From contig CM060963.1 in the NCBI GenBank assembly GCA_030765045.1, forward strand, positions 100,058,354 through 100,122,353: 64,000 nucleotides of DNA. Direction: 5' to 3'. Of the stretch, positions 35,900 to 46,519 are shown piece by piece. The DNA is from Tenodera sinensis. Taxonomy: Eukaryota > Arthropoda > Insecta > Mantodea > Mantidae. The notes beneath the pieces are model-generated. The model was given only the letters and a program-made list of their open reading frames with translations, did no database searches and was not told where the DNA came from. Position 1 is the stretch's first letter; each line of letters starts with the position of its first letter. Position numbers and translations under genes: made by a program.

Positions 35900-36790
35900 A
35901 GAGCAATAGTGTTGTTTGAAATGATACTAACACCTTTAAAATGGAAAAAATAATTGTTTTTCTTTCCTTTGATTGTTATAACCATATTTATTCAATAATA
36001 CATGTTTGTAATGTCGCAAATATGAATCTTTATCGATTCTAGCGAAGACGCTTCTTATTAATAAAAATATGTTTATCCATATCGCACGTTATTTCCTGTT
36101 TTAAATTTAACAACACTCATACCATGGTATACAATAGCATTATCATATTGTTCCTCCTGAACAATATGGTGAGAATTGTTGACCAGCTGAAGGTATGCTC
36201 ACAATGTCAAAGCGGTAGCAAACGGAAATCACAATACTCCACTCGATAGGTCTGCAGGATTCGAAGCTACATACGACTACGGTATTACTTTCGAATTTTT
36301 TCTCCTGATGCAGCTGTTATTCTTAACACGGGTTTAACTGGGACAGATGACGTGTGACGGATGATCCTCGGTCAAATGTTCGAGAAGCTGTCCACACGAA
36401 AGCAAGTAACAAAACAAATAACAAAAACCAAAACATCAAAAATGAAACACTAGCCGAGGGCATGTACAACGGAAGCACCCGAGCGAATGACCACATGGTA
36501 ATGTAGCGTTACCAGCTCTGGCAACATAGCAATTACCTACCAATTGTAAGCTTCTCGCGCTACTCGTATTCACTTGTTTCCTGACCGCAGCGCTAATATA
36601 AAACCCAGCTCTCGAAAATAGAATTGCGATACTGCACTAATCTACAAGCTTATTTAATGACTAACAGAACTTCAGCGACACTGATTTACCCATCGCAGTT
36701 GCTAAATATCAATAAATCTATAGATTTAATTCTTTAGTTAACATATTCATGCATATCGTATTGCACCCTGTTTATCCCAAGGGGAATGGG
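35900..36790. other. AT-rich sequence, nothing recognised
   Basis: No ORF with a recognisable domain and no repeat family known from this window. Confidence 0.4.
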
Positions 36791-36795
36791 ATAGT

Positions 36796-37335
36796 ATGAT
36801 CGCCGGAAGGAGAACATATAACCTTTTTAATAATATCAAAGAAAGATTAAAACTGAAACATGTCCAACCCACTACAGGTTTATTACATTATGTAACTGGA
36901 CATGGGCCATATAAGACATACTGGCTAAAAATACAAAGGACTAATAACGATATATGTGACAGATGCAATGTACAGGACACACCTGAGCTTGCTCAATTTA
37001 AATGTGTTAAGTACAGGGAGCAAACAAGAGAAGAGTGACAGGCACTTAGTGGCAATTGTATTTATTATATTATTAAGAAGAAGGATTTATACGAGCATTT
37101 TCACAAGCTGGCGGATAAAATAAGTAAGATTGCATGGGAGGAGGAGCGATTACCAGCTAGGCAACAACCACATAATGTTAATGTAGTTATAGAACCAAGG
37201 AGATTAAGATCTCAACAGGTACAAGAGGAAAGAACAGGAGCGCAACATGAGAAGGTTAATTATAACAGAAATGGAAGAGAGACCGCAGGGAGAGAGAGGA
37301 GACGGATCGAGATGGAGGACAATCAGAAGGGATAG
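36796..37335 (+). pseudogene. LINE ORF2 C-terminal end with CCHC-like motif
   Basis: The frame from 36796 reads MIAGRRTYNLFNNI, then TGHGPYKTYWLKIQR, then DICDRCNVQDTPELAQFKC. This is the C-terminal 'GxGxFxxYLxRxxxxxxxxCxxCxxxDTxxHxxxxC' region of jockey/R1/I-type non-LTR elements (the His is replaced by Ala-Gln here). One in-frame stop (TGA at 37036-37038, where a Trp codon is likely) separates it from a still-open continuation (LYEHFHKLADKISKIAWEEE) to about 37335. It is 5'-truncated and dead, though less decayed than the other LINEs here. Confidence 0.75.
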
Positions 37336-37660
37336 GAGAGGAGATGAACAGAGATGGAGGATAGATCAGCAGGGAGAAGTGAGGAGATCGAGACGGAGGA
37401 GAGACAAGCAGGGAGAGGAGATGCAGGAGTAGTAGCCTGCAAGGAGAGGAGAGGAGGTCAACCGAGGCGGAGAAGAGATCAGCAGAGAGAGGAGAGGGGA
37501 TGGGCCGAGATGAAGGAGTAACCAGCGGGGAGAGGAGAGGAGATCGACCGAGATGGAGGAGAAACCAGCAGGGAGAGGAGAGGAGATGAGATCGACCGAG
37601 ACGGAGGAGAAACCAGCAGGGAGAGGAGAGCAGATGGATTGAGGAGAGACTAGCAGGAAG
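37236..37660 (+). repeat. G/A-rich imperfect minisatellite
   Basis: Units of about 45-50 bases built from 'GAGAGGAGATCGACCGAGA', 'TGGAGGAGAAACCAGCAGG' repeat roughly eight times with indels. The array starts within the C-terminal end of the LINE reading frame at 36796-37335, suggesting expansion from LINE 3' sequence. Confidence 0.85.
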
Positions 37661-38645
37661 AGGAAGTATTAAGTGATAAATTATGCGGCGGTGTAGGTGA
37701 AGTGAATATTAAGATGTGGGTAGTAATTTGGGAAGTGATTGAGTGAGAGGTTTGAAATCCCGAATGGAGATAACTTGGGAATTGTTTGTTTTAATGTGAT
37801 TAGTGATTTAAGGAGGGAAGAAAAGTGGTATGTTATGAGTGCGAATGGGGAAGTGAAGAAATATGAATCTGAGGGTAAAAGTTAGAGGTATAAGGTTATA
37901 AAGGTTACCATATATGTATATTTAAAAAGGGGGAGTAATAATGAAACTTTATATTTGAATTTTAAAATTACGTAGAGATGATTAATGTATACTATAAAAA
38001 ATGTATATTATATCCATGCATCGATCCCAAGCATTATATTGGGGTACCAACGTTGTAAACTGTGGATCCTGTAGGGAATGTCTAACTCATTAATAGTTAA
38101 TATGCAGGCAAATATTTATTATAGCTTGCGTGGTTGTTTCTATTTACATTTCATATGTGATTGTCTGGTGATTTATTAATCAACTAAAATTGTCGCTAGT
38201 TTTGTTGGAATTAGTAGTTGGTATTCAGTAGGCTACTACCAGCAAGAAAATGACATTATCTTGTAAACCGTTAATTTCGGGACCCATGTTTGCTGAAACG
38301 TTTTAGCTTTTCCTACCTCTTTACTTATCGTACCTACGTTTTGGACATTACTTTTGAAACAACCTATAGTATAGCGGGACTAATACAGTTGAACCTGCTT
38401 TATATGTAACCCAGTCCTAAGTATTTCGTACTTACACGAAATTGTTGTAGGTCCCGGCAAAATTAATTTATAAACGTGTTAATAGAGCCTTATTGATACG
38501 TAATTCGCTGTTATGCGTATAAAATTTCAGTGAAATACGATTGACAAGGAGAGTGCCTGTGCTCGAACAAACACATATACACCAAAATCGTGTGAGAGAT
38601 AATTTAAAGATCCCAATCAGTTAACAGTGCAACACAGTTACACGA
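37661..38645. other. AT-rich sequence, nothing recognised
   Basis: This probably begins with the LINE 3' untranslated region. No ORF or structured repeat was recognised. Confidence 0.4.
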
Positions 38646-38649
38646 TCGA

Positions 38650-39530
38650 TTTTTGTATATCAACAGAAGGACGACTAGTAGATAAACTTTGTTTCCAAGT
38701 GGAAAGTTTAGACCCCTTGTGCCAAGGGAAATAAAAAATCGGTTCCCTCCAAATTTCTTCGTAGATGCAAGTGTGAGTGGGAAGATGACGAAACATCTGA
38801 AGACTTTTTTTCTGCCAGTTTTGAATCCAATTTGTCGAGAAAGTCATTAATACTTTGTCACTCCTGGTCTGGACATAAGGATGAACAACTGGAAGCATCT
38901 GGTGGAAATGATGCAGATTTGAAAATCATTCCACATAAAACTACAAAATATACACCACCTCTGAACGTATATTTCTTCGGGAAATATAAAATATATGCCA
39001 AGAGAATAACAGATTTTATTAAACTACATTCCAGTAACATGCAGTCAAAATTGCATGACACATTCTTTACCATGAATTTGCATTCTGTCATTTACAATCA
39101 GTTATCTGCTGGAGTATATAGACCAATGCTTCGTTACGCTGGCTACGATATTGGTGAACGTGTGGACAACTTCAAAAGTGTAATTGACGTGGCGTTTAAC
39201 ACTGATATTATATGTGCAAATATGACATGCGATCAACTTGCTTTTCTTCACTGTGCATTTTGCAGTCATTCATATTGCTATGAGCGTCCTGATTATTCTC
39301 GAAAAACGGCAGTTGTAACCTTCGGTTGTTTACAGGATGTAATTGTCTGGCAAAACATTTGAACAGAATTGGGATATACTCTTCACCACTCTGTCCTCTA
39401 TGTGATCTGCAAGAGGAAATGGACCAAGACAACCTTCAAATATGCACGGCCACTTCTAGCACCCTATCCATCAGTGAAAAATATTGGGGAGCGAGAGGAT
39501 TAATGACTTCATTGTCAGAAATCCAGCATT
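38650..39530 (+). pseudogene. DDE DNA-transposon transposase, C-terminal half, inactive
   Basis: Two or more frames cover one protein. An early part has ISTEGRLVDKLCFQVESL, a middle part FFVDASVSGKMTKHLKTFF, and the main frame (38832-39362) SLILCHSWSGHKDEQL, then IIPHKTTKYTPPLNVYFFGK. In insect transposases of this type these precede a 'PLDVYFFR' box containing the last catalytic Asp; here the residue is Asn, so it would be dead even without frameshifts. A Cys/His-rich tail (HCAFCSHSYCYERP) follows. I assign it to the Tc1/mariner-like DDE superfamily with only moderate certainty about the family. Confidence 0.65.
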
Positions 39531-39902
39531 AGCCAACAACATATTGCTGTGAGCATTTTATTTAAAGTCCCCATTTACACTTAGAGTTAATATATCTGCA
39601 TTAGCCCTTGTCAATTAATCTTCATATTGACTGCTTTTGTACAAGTAGAAAAACATATATTAGACAAAAACTTACTGCGGGAAAAATCTAGAGCTCATTA
39701 AAATACACAGCGCATGTCAAATCCTTCCACAGCGTTAACCGTTTTCGAAGTATTCCATGTAGCATGTTACATGTTTCCCAAGTACGTCATTTAAATAGCA
39801 TGCATGAAAGTTTGCAATTCTTGTTTCTTTCCATCGCAAGAGCATGTCACCACAGCGAAACATTTTAATGCCGTGGTTTGCGAACGCTGCGTATAAGTAA
39901 CC

Positions 39903-41415
39903 ACGTTTTACTTTCTCTACTACGTATAGTAAAGTAGAAGTATTGTATTCCACCCAAAAATTCGATGTCGAGATTTCACCGGAAATATATGTTTAAGGGA
40001 CACGGACTGAAATTTTGGTCAAAATTGTCAAAAAGTCGAAAAATGTTTTTTACCTTAAAATGTTCCTGGAACACCGGTACATTTGGATCAGCTAACATTT
40101 TTCATATCCCCCACTCCATGTGGCCATTACGGCCCTTTCAAATAGCGCTCTTCCCTTAACGTACACAGGATGCTCCTATATAAAAGCCTGTTTTTCTCAA
40201 AACTACATTTCTGCACATTCCAACAGAAGGTCGCGCCTGAGTTTTGCTTCAAATTCAATGAAAATTTCCAAAAATATTCATAAATAGCAGCTAAACAAAA
40301 CTATGCTTCAATATTGATGCTATCATTAACATGAATTCCAAATACATTTTTTTGTGTGAAAATATCAATATTTTTTAAGATTAAATTTTCTTTGTTATTA
40401 AAAAAATATGTGCCGCATAATCAGCAAACGTATTTGAAATATCTCTTCATACAATTATTACCCATGTTTTAGAGTATCAGTTCTGACAATATAAATGAAT
40501 TTTGAAAAGTCAATAGACGCGAGGTCTATTTTGAAAATGTGCCAATTAAATTCATAAAATAAGTTATATATCCTAAACAAATTATCCAATTTTAATGAAA
40601 TTTGGTGTACCTTCTATTCTCATATAAATACAAACACAGTAAAAATTTCAGAAAAATCTATCAAAAAAGTGGAACTTTCAAATGTCACTCCCAGTCTCCC
40701 ATAAAGACCTGCTGAATCAAAAAAAAAAAAAAAAAACTTTTTAGAAAAAGGTCTGTGTGTCTCCCTGTGTGTCAATCTGAGGACAGCATAACTCAAAAAC
40801 GAGAAGTCGGTTAAAAACCAAAGTTGGTATGTCTTTCAAGGATGCAACACTAAGATTTTGAAGAAAATTGCTTCACCCTAAACCACCCTTTACATGGGAC
40901 ATTTTCATTTTCTTGAAAATGGCTCTAACGATTTTGATTAAAATGCCATATGTTTGAGACACTTTTATGACAAATGAAATGCATATCTTGAATTTTCTGG
41001 CTGTAACATAACTGGTAAACCGTAAGAGATAGAGAAAATCTTGCTGTACAAAAAATGTAGATCTTGCTAAAATACACAATTTATGTCTAATAAATGTTTT
41101 GTCGAGTGAACCATTTCAGAAATAAGCCTTGTTATTTGTGTGAGTTTTGGATAATTTATACCACTGTCAAATATAATATCGTTATTCACTTTTTCTATGT
41201 TAATCGTGCAAAGAGAACGGAATCTCAAAGCCTACTTTACTCCCATATTCCCCTTGCTCCTATAAGGAAATAAGCAAAGGAAGTAAGCAATAAGGTAATT
41301 TCTGCAAATGTTTATCTCAACTAATACGAAGAAGATATAGGAATAAGAGTTTGCAAGAATGGTTAGAACAAGAGTAAAGAAAGTCATGTGAGTGCAATAC
41401 ATAAGATTTTTTAGA
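39903..41415 (+). repeat. Family A dispersed repeat, interrupted by a MITE
   Basis: The 5' part (TTTTACTTTCTCTACTACGT to 'ACCGGAAATATATGTTTAA', 39903-39996) and the rest (from 'ACCTGCTGAATCAAAAAA', about 40707, to 'AGAGTAAAGAAAGTCATGTG' and 'GTGCAATACATAAGATTTT', 41415) are one family A copy split by the 704-bp insert at 39997-40700. The landmarks then continue in the usual order. Confidence 0.85.
39997..40700. mobile_element. 704-bp MITE-like insert in family A
   Basis: The left end GGGACACGGACTGAAAT and the right end (reverse complement GGGAGACTGGGAGTGACAT) are similar imperfect inverted termini. Flanking family A sequence resumes on each side (left ...GTTTAA, right ATAAAGACC...), so a short A/T-rich target duplication is possible but not clear. 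There is no ORF. It is younger than the family A copy it splits. Confidence 0.65.
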
Positions 41416-41616
41416 CTTAATTTCGGCGAAAACTGCAAACCTTAAGTAGATAATTTGCTTACCATCCAGATGACGGCTCATTGATTTATGCAGAACAAAG
41501 TTCATACCGACGCAACCCAGTTGCGCTCTACCAAAACTAATGACATAGTGATCATTGACTTTGGTCGCTATGATCAAAATAAAAATTCCACTTTTCCGTT
41601 CAAAATAAGATTGCTC

Positions 41617-41690
41617 GTATTCTAGACGTTCTCGGGCTTCAAGCCGAAAACGTCTAGAACATGTTCGTCGCCAGGAAAGTTTCATATCTT
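41617..41690 (+). mobile_element. Collapsed Penelope-like foldback remnant
   Basis: TTCTAGACGTT (41620-41630) and AACGTCTAGAA (41649-41659) form a perfect 11-bp inverted pair with an inner TCGGGCTT/AAGCCGA. The following ATGTTCGTCGCCAGGAAAG is also the tail of the element at 7119-7376. The spacer and hammerhead part are deleted. Confidence 0.6.
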
Positions 41691-41748
41691 GTTTCAAGGT
41701 TGATTGTGATCACTATTAGTGTCTTCATCTGAACTGTAGCATACTTAG

Positions 41749-42772
41749 CATACTCCAAATTAATTACTCCAAATTAACCAGCTCAAATTAGAATTAATAC
41801 AGAAGTAGCAGAATCCTTTCTTGTTAAAAAAAAAGGCATGAAACAAGGGGCTGAGCTGGCCCCACTTTCGTTTAACATACTTCTAGAACATATAATTATG
41901 AAATTAAATGTAGACACAGGAGGTACATTGATACATAAATCCATTCAGATAGTCGCCTGTGCTGATGATGTTAATATTATGGCAAGATCTCTTCAATCTA
42001 CTTGAACAAACAGCAAAAGAAGTTGGTCTCCAAGTAAACAGTTCTAAATCAAAAATGTTTAACACAATCAAGGACAGAAATTAATAGACAATAGAAATTT
42101 AAAACGGATAGTAATAATTTTGAAGTAGTGAAGAAACTTTCATATTTAGGTACAGCTATAACGAATAATAACGATGAAATACAAGAAATCCGATAGCGAA
42201 TACATAGAGCAAACAAGGCATACTATGGTATGTTACCAATTCTGAAATCTAAATTTATACATAGAAAATCAGAAATACGATTATACAAAACATGCATACG
42301 ACCCATAGTTACTTACGGATGTGAAGCTTGGACATAATGAAGGCGGCCGAAAACATGATTAACTATTTGAAAAAAAAGTCTTAAGGAAGCTATAAATTTA
42401 TGAAGCTATAAATGAGACTGGAATATGGAGAATGAGATACAAGGAAATATATTACCTCTTATAGAACCAGAACTGTCCACTGTGACCAAATTAAAAAGAC
42501 TACAGTGGTCAGGGCATGTACGAAGAATGGATGAAGGACAGATACCTATCTAAAAAAGTGATGTTAGGAGTGATGTTTGGAAAGCAACCGATAGGTAAAC
42601 CTAGGAAAAGGTGGATGGATTCAGTGAAATAGGACAGTTCTGTTATCAGCTTCTAAAATGCAAAAATTGACAACAGAGATAGAGATAGAAGTGATAGAGA
42701 TGATTGGAGGTCTTGGATGAAGAAGGCCCAGGCCCTCTTTGGGCTGTAGCGCCATTGGAAGAAGCAGTAGTA
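41749..42772 (+). pseudogene. 5'-truncated LINE reverse transcriptase with TSD
   Basis: 'KKGMKQGAELAPLSFNILLE' then 'IQIVACADDVNIMARSLQ' gives the reverse transcriptase core with the YADD box as CADD. Later pieces 'HRKSEIRLYKTCIRPIVTYG', 'LQWSGHVRRMDEG', 'GKPRKRWMDSV' and 'DRDDWRSWMKKAQALFGL' plus a stop at 42747-42749 are the C-terminal end of the same non-LTR element. At least four frameshifts or stops break it. A 13-bp direct repeat GTAGCATACTTAG lies at 41736-41748 and 42773-42785, a likely target duplication, and the element ends in GAAGAAGCAGTAG(TAG)n. Clade not settled. Confidence 0.78.
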
Positions 42773-42789
42773 GTAGCATACTTAGAAGA

Positions 42790-43949
42790 GCTTCCAAATG
42801 TTTTTGAAGAAACTAATGTTCCGTCGGTTAAGCGGGCCTTTATATACCTTCTCTCAGTTTCGAGAAGGTTTAAAGTTCAACGCTTCCTGTTTCTAAAACA
42901 ATCCAGTAAAACATGATCACATAACACAAACAATGCGATCGATATGAGGTAACGCCTAACTGGTATGCAACACACCTAACGTACAGCTAACGCGGGTGGG
43001 TTCTTAACTGATCAGTTCTACTAGGAAAACTACCGTAGTACACACTTACTTACGATAGTCTACGGTAGCCTACGCTGTTACAGCCTACTTGTTAAGGAGT
43101 TTTATCTCAACATGAAGTAATGTGAAGCAAAACTCGCAGTCATTTGCAATCCCGTTTCATTCATTCCGTTTATTTATCTGAACAGATTGTATTTGTTTCG
43201 CTCATCATCTCGATAAGAGAACGTTAAACACTACAAAACGGGAAGTATATAAAACTATACAAATAAATACTTTGGGAGCACGTATAAATGTTTTACTTGT
43301 ACTAAGGGTCTGATCGATTTCGAAACAGTGTTTTCCTAAAATCAGAGCACAGACAGTGGAGCCGGGGTTGATGCAGTGACTTGGTTTCGTTTATTTTCCT
43401 CATTCCTCTACAAAGTGGTTTTTAAACAGCGAGGACCTGAAATTCCTAGCGCAGTATTTACACGGCTAGCTCGCTGTGCAAACAGCACAACTTAATGGAA
43501 TATCGAATCATTCGCCTCGCAACACAAGGAGGAAGTTCTGTAGAGCCAACACCCCTGTATCCTTTCCAAGGAGAAGAACCAACAGGAAAAAGAAGACGAA
43601 GCAGGGAGGGAGGAGCCTTACACAAAAAGAAATCTTAATTTATACACAAACAACCTGCTATACATTCTTTTGTTTTCCATTAAACTTCACAAACGGGATA
43701 TTTTCGTTCACTGCTACCAAGGCTTCTTAAGTGATTTCAGCTTTTGCACTTAATATCTGAATATGAAAAAATGCAACTTTGCACCGCTCCTTGTATGTAC
43801 AGAATGGAATGTGCTGCTTCGGCCAGAATAATCTGACTAATAGATGCAGGTAAGAAACATAAAATGCTAAGTTTCACTTTGGTAGGTTTTAATAGTTTTG
43901 TAAAAATTTAAGTTTTTCGGTAGTGTAAATGGCAACGCTGTGCTGAGTT
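42790..43949. other. Unrecognised sequence
   Basis: No coding exon recognised. An 84-residue frame at 43476-43730 shows no domain. A stretch of CTACGGTA-type short repeats occurs at 43030-43080. Confidence 0.4.
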
Positions 43950-44150
43950 CGTACGCCAGAGACCTGTGTTGAACCCATCCATCTTGTGCTTCAGACCAGT
44001 ACTACCACAGATTTAAACAAAACACCTGACTGGTGTGTGCAAGCCAGCACTAAGACATCAACAAAACACTGGCCCAGCGCATAGGACACCCCAGCGACTT
44101 GTGTTGAACCCGACCGGCGTGTGGCATCAGATATAAACAAAACACTCGTT
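43950..44150 (+). repeat. Degenerate tandem repeat
   Basis: The phrases 'ACTTGTGTTGAACCC'/'ACCTGTGTTGAACCC', 'CTGGTGTGTG'/'CCGGCGTGTG' and 'ACAAAACAC' recur three times across the 200 bases, with an irregular period of roughly 60 to 130 bases. It sits immediately upstream of the second ATT array. Confidence 0.5.
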
Positions 44151-44241
44151 TACGTAGTGAAACAGTCACAATTTCAGTGAATTGGCAAGAATCGATGCCA
44201 TGTCTGAAAGGTGTGAATACAACTGAAAGCGTTCTTCTTCC

Positions 44242-44670
<429 letters not shown>

Positions 44671-44906
44671 AAATTTGCGCTCTTTATAATATCAATATAG
44701 ATCTTGCTAGTAGAAATAAGAAATACTTACGCACAGAAAAGCTATACTTTTGAGCCACTTTTCAACTCACAAGCCAAACAACATAATGAATAGATAAGTT
44801 TTTTCCAACGTTTTCCCTTATTGTATAAGACAAATATCCGGTAACTTTCGGCTCATTAAATATTGCTTTCTCGAGACCGAATTTTTTAAAAAAAACCTTA
44901 AACACA

Positions 44907-44908
<2 letters not shown>

Positions 44909-44993
<85 letters not shown>
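44909..44993. repeat. (CT)n then (CA)n microsatellite
   Basis: About 48 bases of CT run straight into 37 bases of CA. The family F repeat starts just after. Confidence 0.95.
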
Positions 44994-44995
<2 letters not shown>

Positions 44996-44998
44996 TCT

Positions 44999-45567
44999 GC
45001 ATTTCTTTTACGTTGCTTTAACTACGGATTCATATCGCGACGGACTGTTTGGAGGTACTTATAGAACCGTGTGTGGCGAACAGCCTTCAAGGTCTCATCT
45101 CTGTCCATGCCATCCTGCTTCATCACCAGTCCATAGAGGAAGCAGTGTAGGGCAACTGCAGCTGCACCTCTGTGATGGCAGATGGCATTAAGGTGCCATT
45201 CAATCTATCTGCAGATGCATCTACAATTAGCCTTCAAGGTCTCATCCCTATACATACTATCCTACTTCATCACCAGTTCACAGAGGGAACAGTGCAGGGC
45301 AACTGTGCCTATGCCTCTACGACGGCAGATGGCATTAGGATGCCATCCGGTCTATCTGCTTATATTATCTGCGGATAGATGGCACAGCAATAACCATTGC
45401 CATCTATTTTAAATTTAAGTTGAAGGTTTGGGTCGTGGTATTAAATATCTAATCCGGTATTTACGTTGGTGACTGAGGGAAACTACGAAAAACCTTCATT
45501 GGTCGACACACGGGATTTGAATCCGGGACCTCCCGAATGCGAGTCTCACACGTTACCGTGGAGCCCT
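44999..45567. repeat. Family F composite repeat with reversed SINE head
   Basis: 'TTTCTTTTACGTTGCTTTAAC' (in two halves) to 'AGGAAGCAGTGTAGGGCAAC' matches 8548-8700. A unit 'AAGGTCTCATC...CAGTGxAGGGCAAC...GGCAGATGGCATTA' then recurs about 130 bases later (45085 and 45236). The right end (45420-45567) matches 9955-10125 and finishes with a reversed tRNA-like head ('GGGATTTGAATCCGGGACC', 'CACACGTTACCGTGGAGCC'). So a SINE in minus orientation is fused to, or forms the end of, a longer repeat. Confidence 0.65.
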
Positions 45568-46032
45568 TAAACTTTTATTGCTATCAAATACCCCAATTTC
45601 ATGCACGGGAACTTCTTACAGTGTAATATTTAACACTCAGCATAGAATCGTAAAGTTTTATCAAGATAATGTCTGTTACTCAATTTCCACGTATTTATGA
45701 AGCGTGTGAGTAAAGCGTGGGGTTATGGAATAGACTTCTTGTACCCCAGAACCATCCCAAGGTATGGGAACGGTTCAATAATTCCTGACCCTCCAACTCC
45801 CTGAGGATAAAAATCACAAGGGTCAGATGATCGGGCTGCCCACATATTTCTACTTAATATTCTACCCCCGCACAAATCCCATAGATTCTCTTTGTCCTGC
45901 ACTCCGTTGCCTCCTTTTCCCTCGCCGCCCAGTTATCCGTAACACTAACACCCAGACATTTATTTTTAAATTTACCACCCGCTGTACCCGGGAACTTCCA
46001 TCAGTTTATATACTGCTCATTTATATTAACGA

Positions 46033-46064
46033 AAGTGTGATCAACTTAATTGTTGATCACACTT
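46033..46064. repeat. Perfect 13-bp hairpin
   Basis: AAGTGTGATCAAC (46033-46045) and GTTGATCACACTT (46052-46064) are exact inverted copies around TTAATT. There is no T-run, and pol II introns do not use such terminators, so its role is unknown. It lies near the end of a 'CCCGCTGTACCCGGGAACTT' repeat stretch. Confidence 0.8.
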
Positions 46065-46139
46065 AATTGTACACAGATTTAGCCTTCATTACCAATAAAT
46101 AAATATTGAAGTACTCGAATAGCTTTGGATGAAAGGTGT

Positions 46140-46515
46140 TCCTTTAAATATTTAAATGGGACAGTGAAGGAACCACTGGAGGCTACAAGCCGCAGGTAGG
46201 CAGTCGCAGAAGTCCCTAGCAGTTCCTGACTAGAAGATTCACCCTACTACTGCAGCAGCACAGGACGGGCGATATAACCCTTCCAACCAGGTATCCATCT
46301 ATCTGCACAGGGAATACTGTTTGCATACAGCAAGCACATCCGGCATGCCTCACACCACGAAACCTAGAAGCACACCTGAGTATGAAAGCGAAATGAGGGG
46401 AAAGAACCTAAGTATTCGCTTTAATGACCAGAGAAAATCACGAAAAACCTAAGGTTATAGTGGGTGATCACGGGAATGGAACCCAGAACAATGAGATGTG
46501 TGAGCCGCGAGGCCA
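46140..46515 (-). repeat. Long tRNA-headed SINE, minus strand
   Basis: The + strand ends with a reversed head ('GGGAATGGAACCC' as B box, 'GAGATGTGTGAGCCGCGAGG'). Upstream comes 'AGTATTCGCTTTAATGACC' and 'CAGAGAAAATCACGAAAAACC', the reverse of the body phrase 'TTTTCxCTGGTCACTxAGGCGAAT' of family C/D. Confidence 0.6.
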
Positions 46516-46519
46516 ACTC

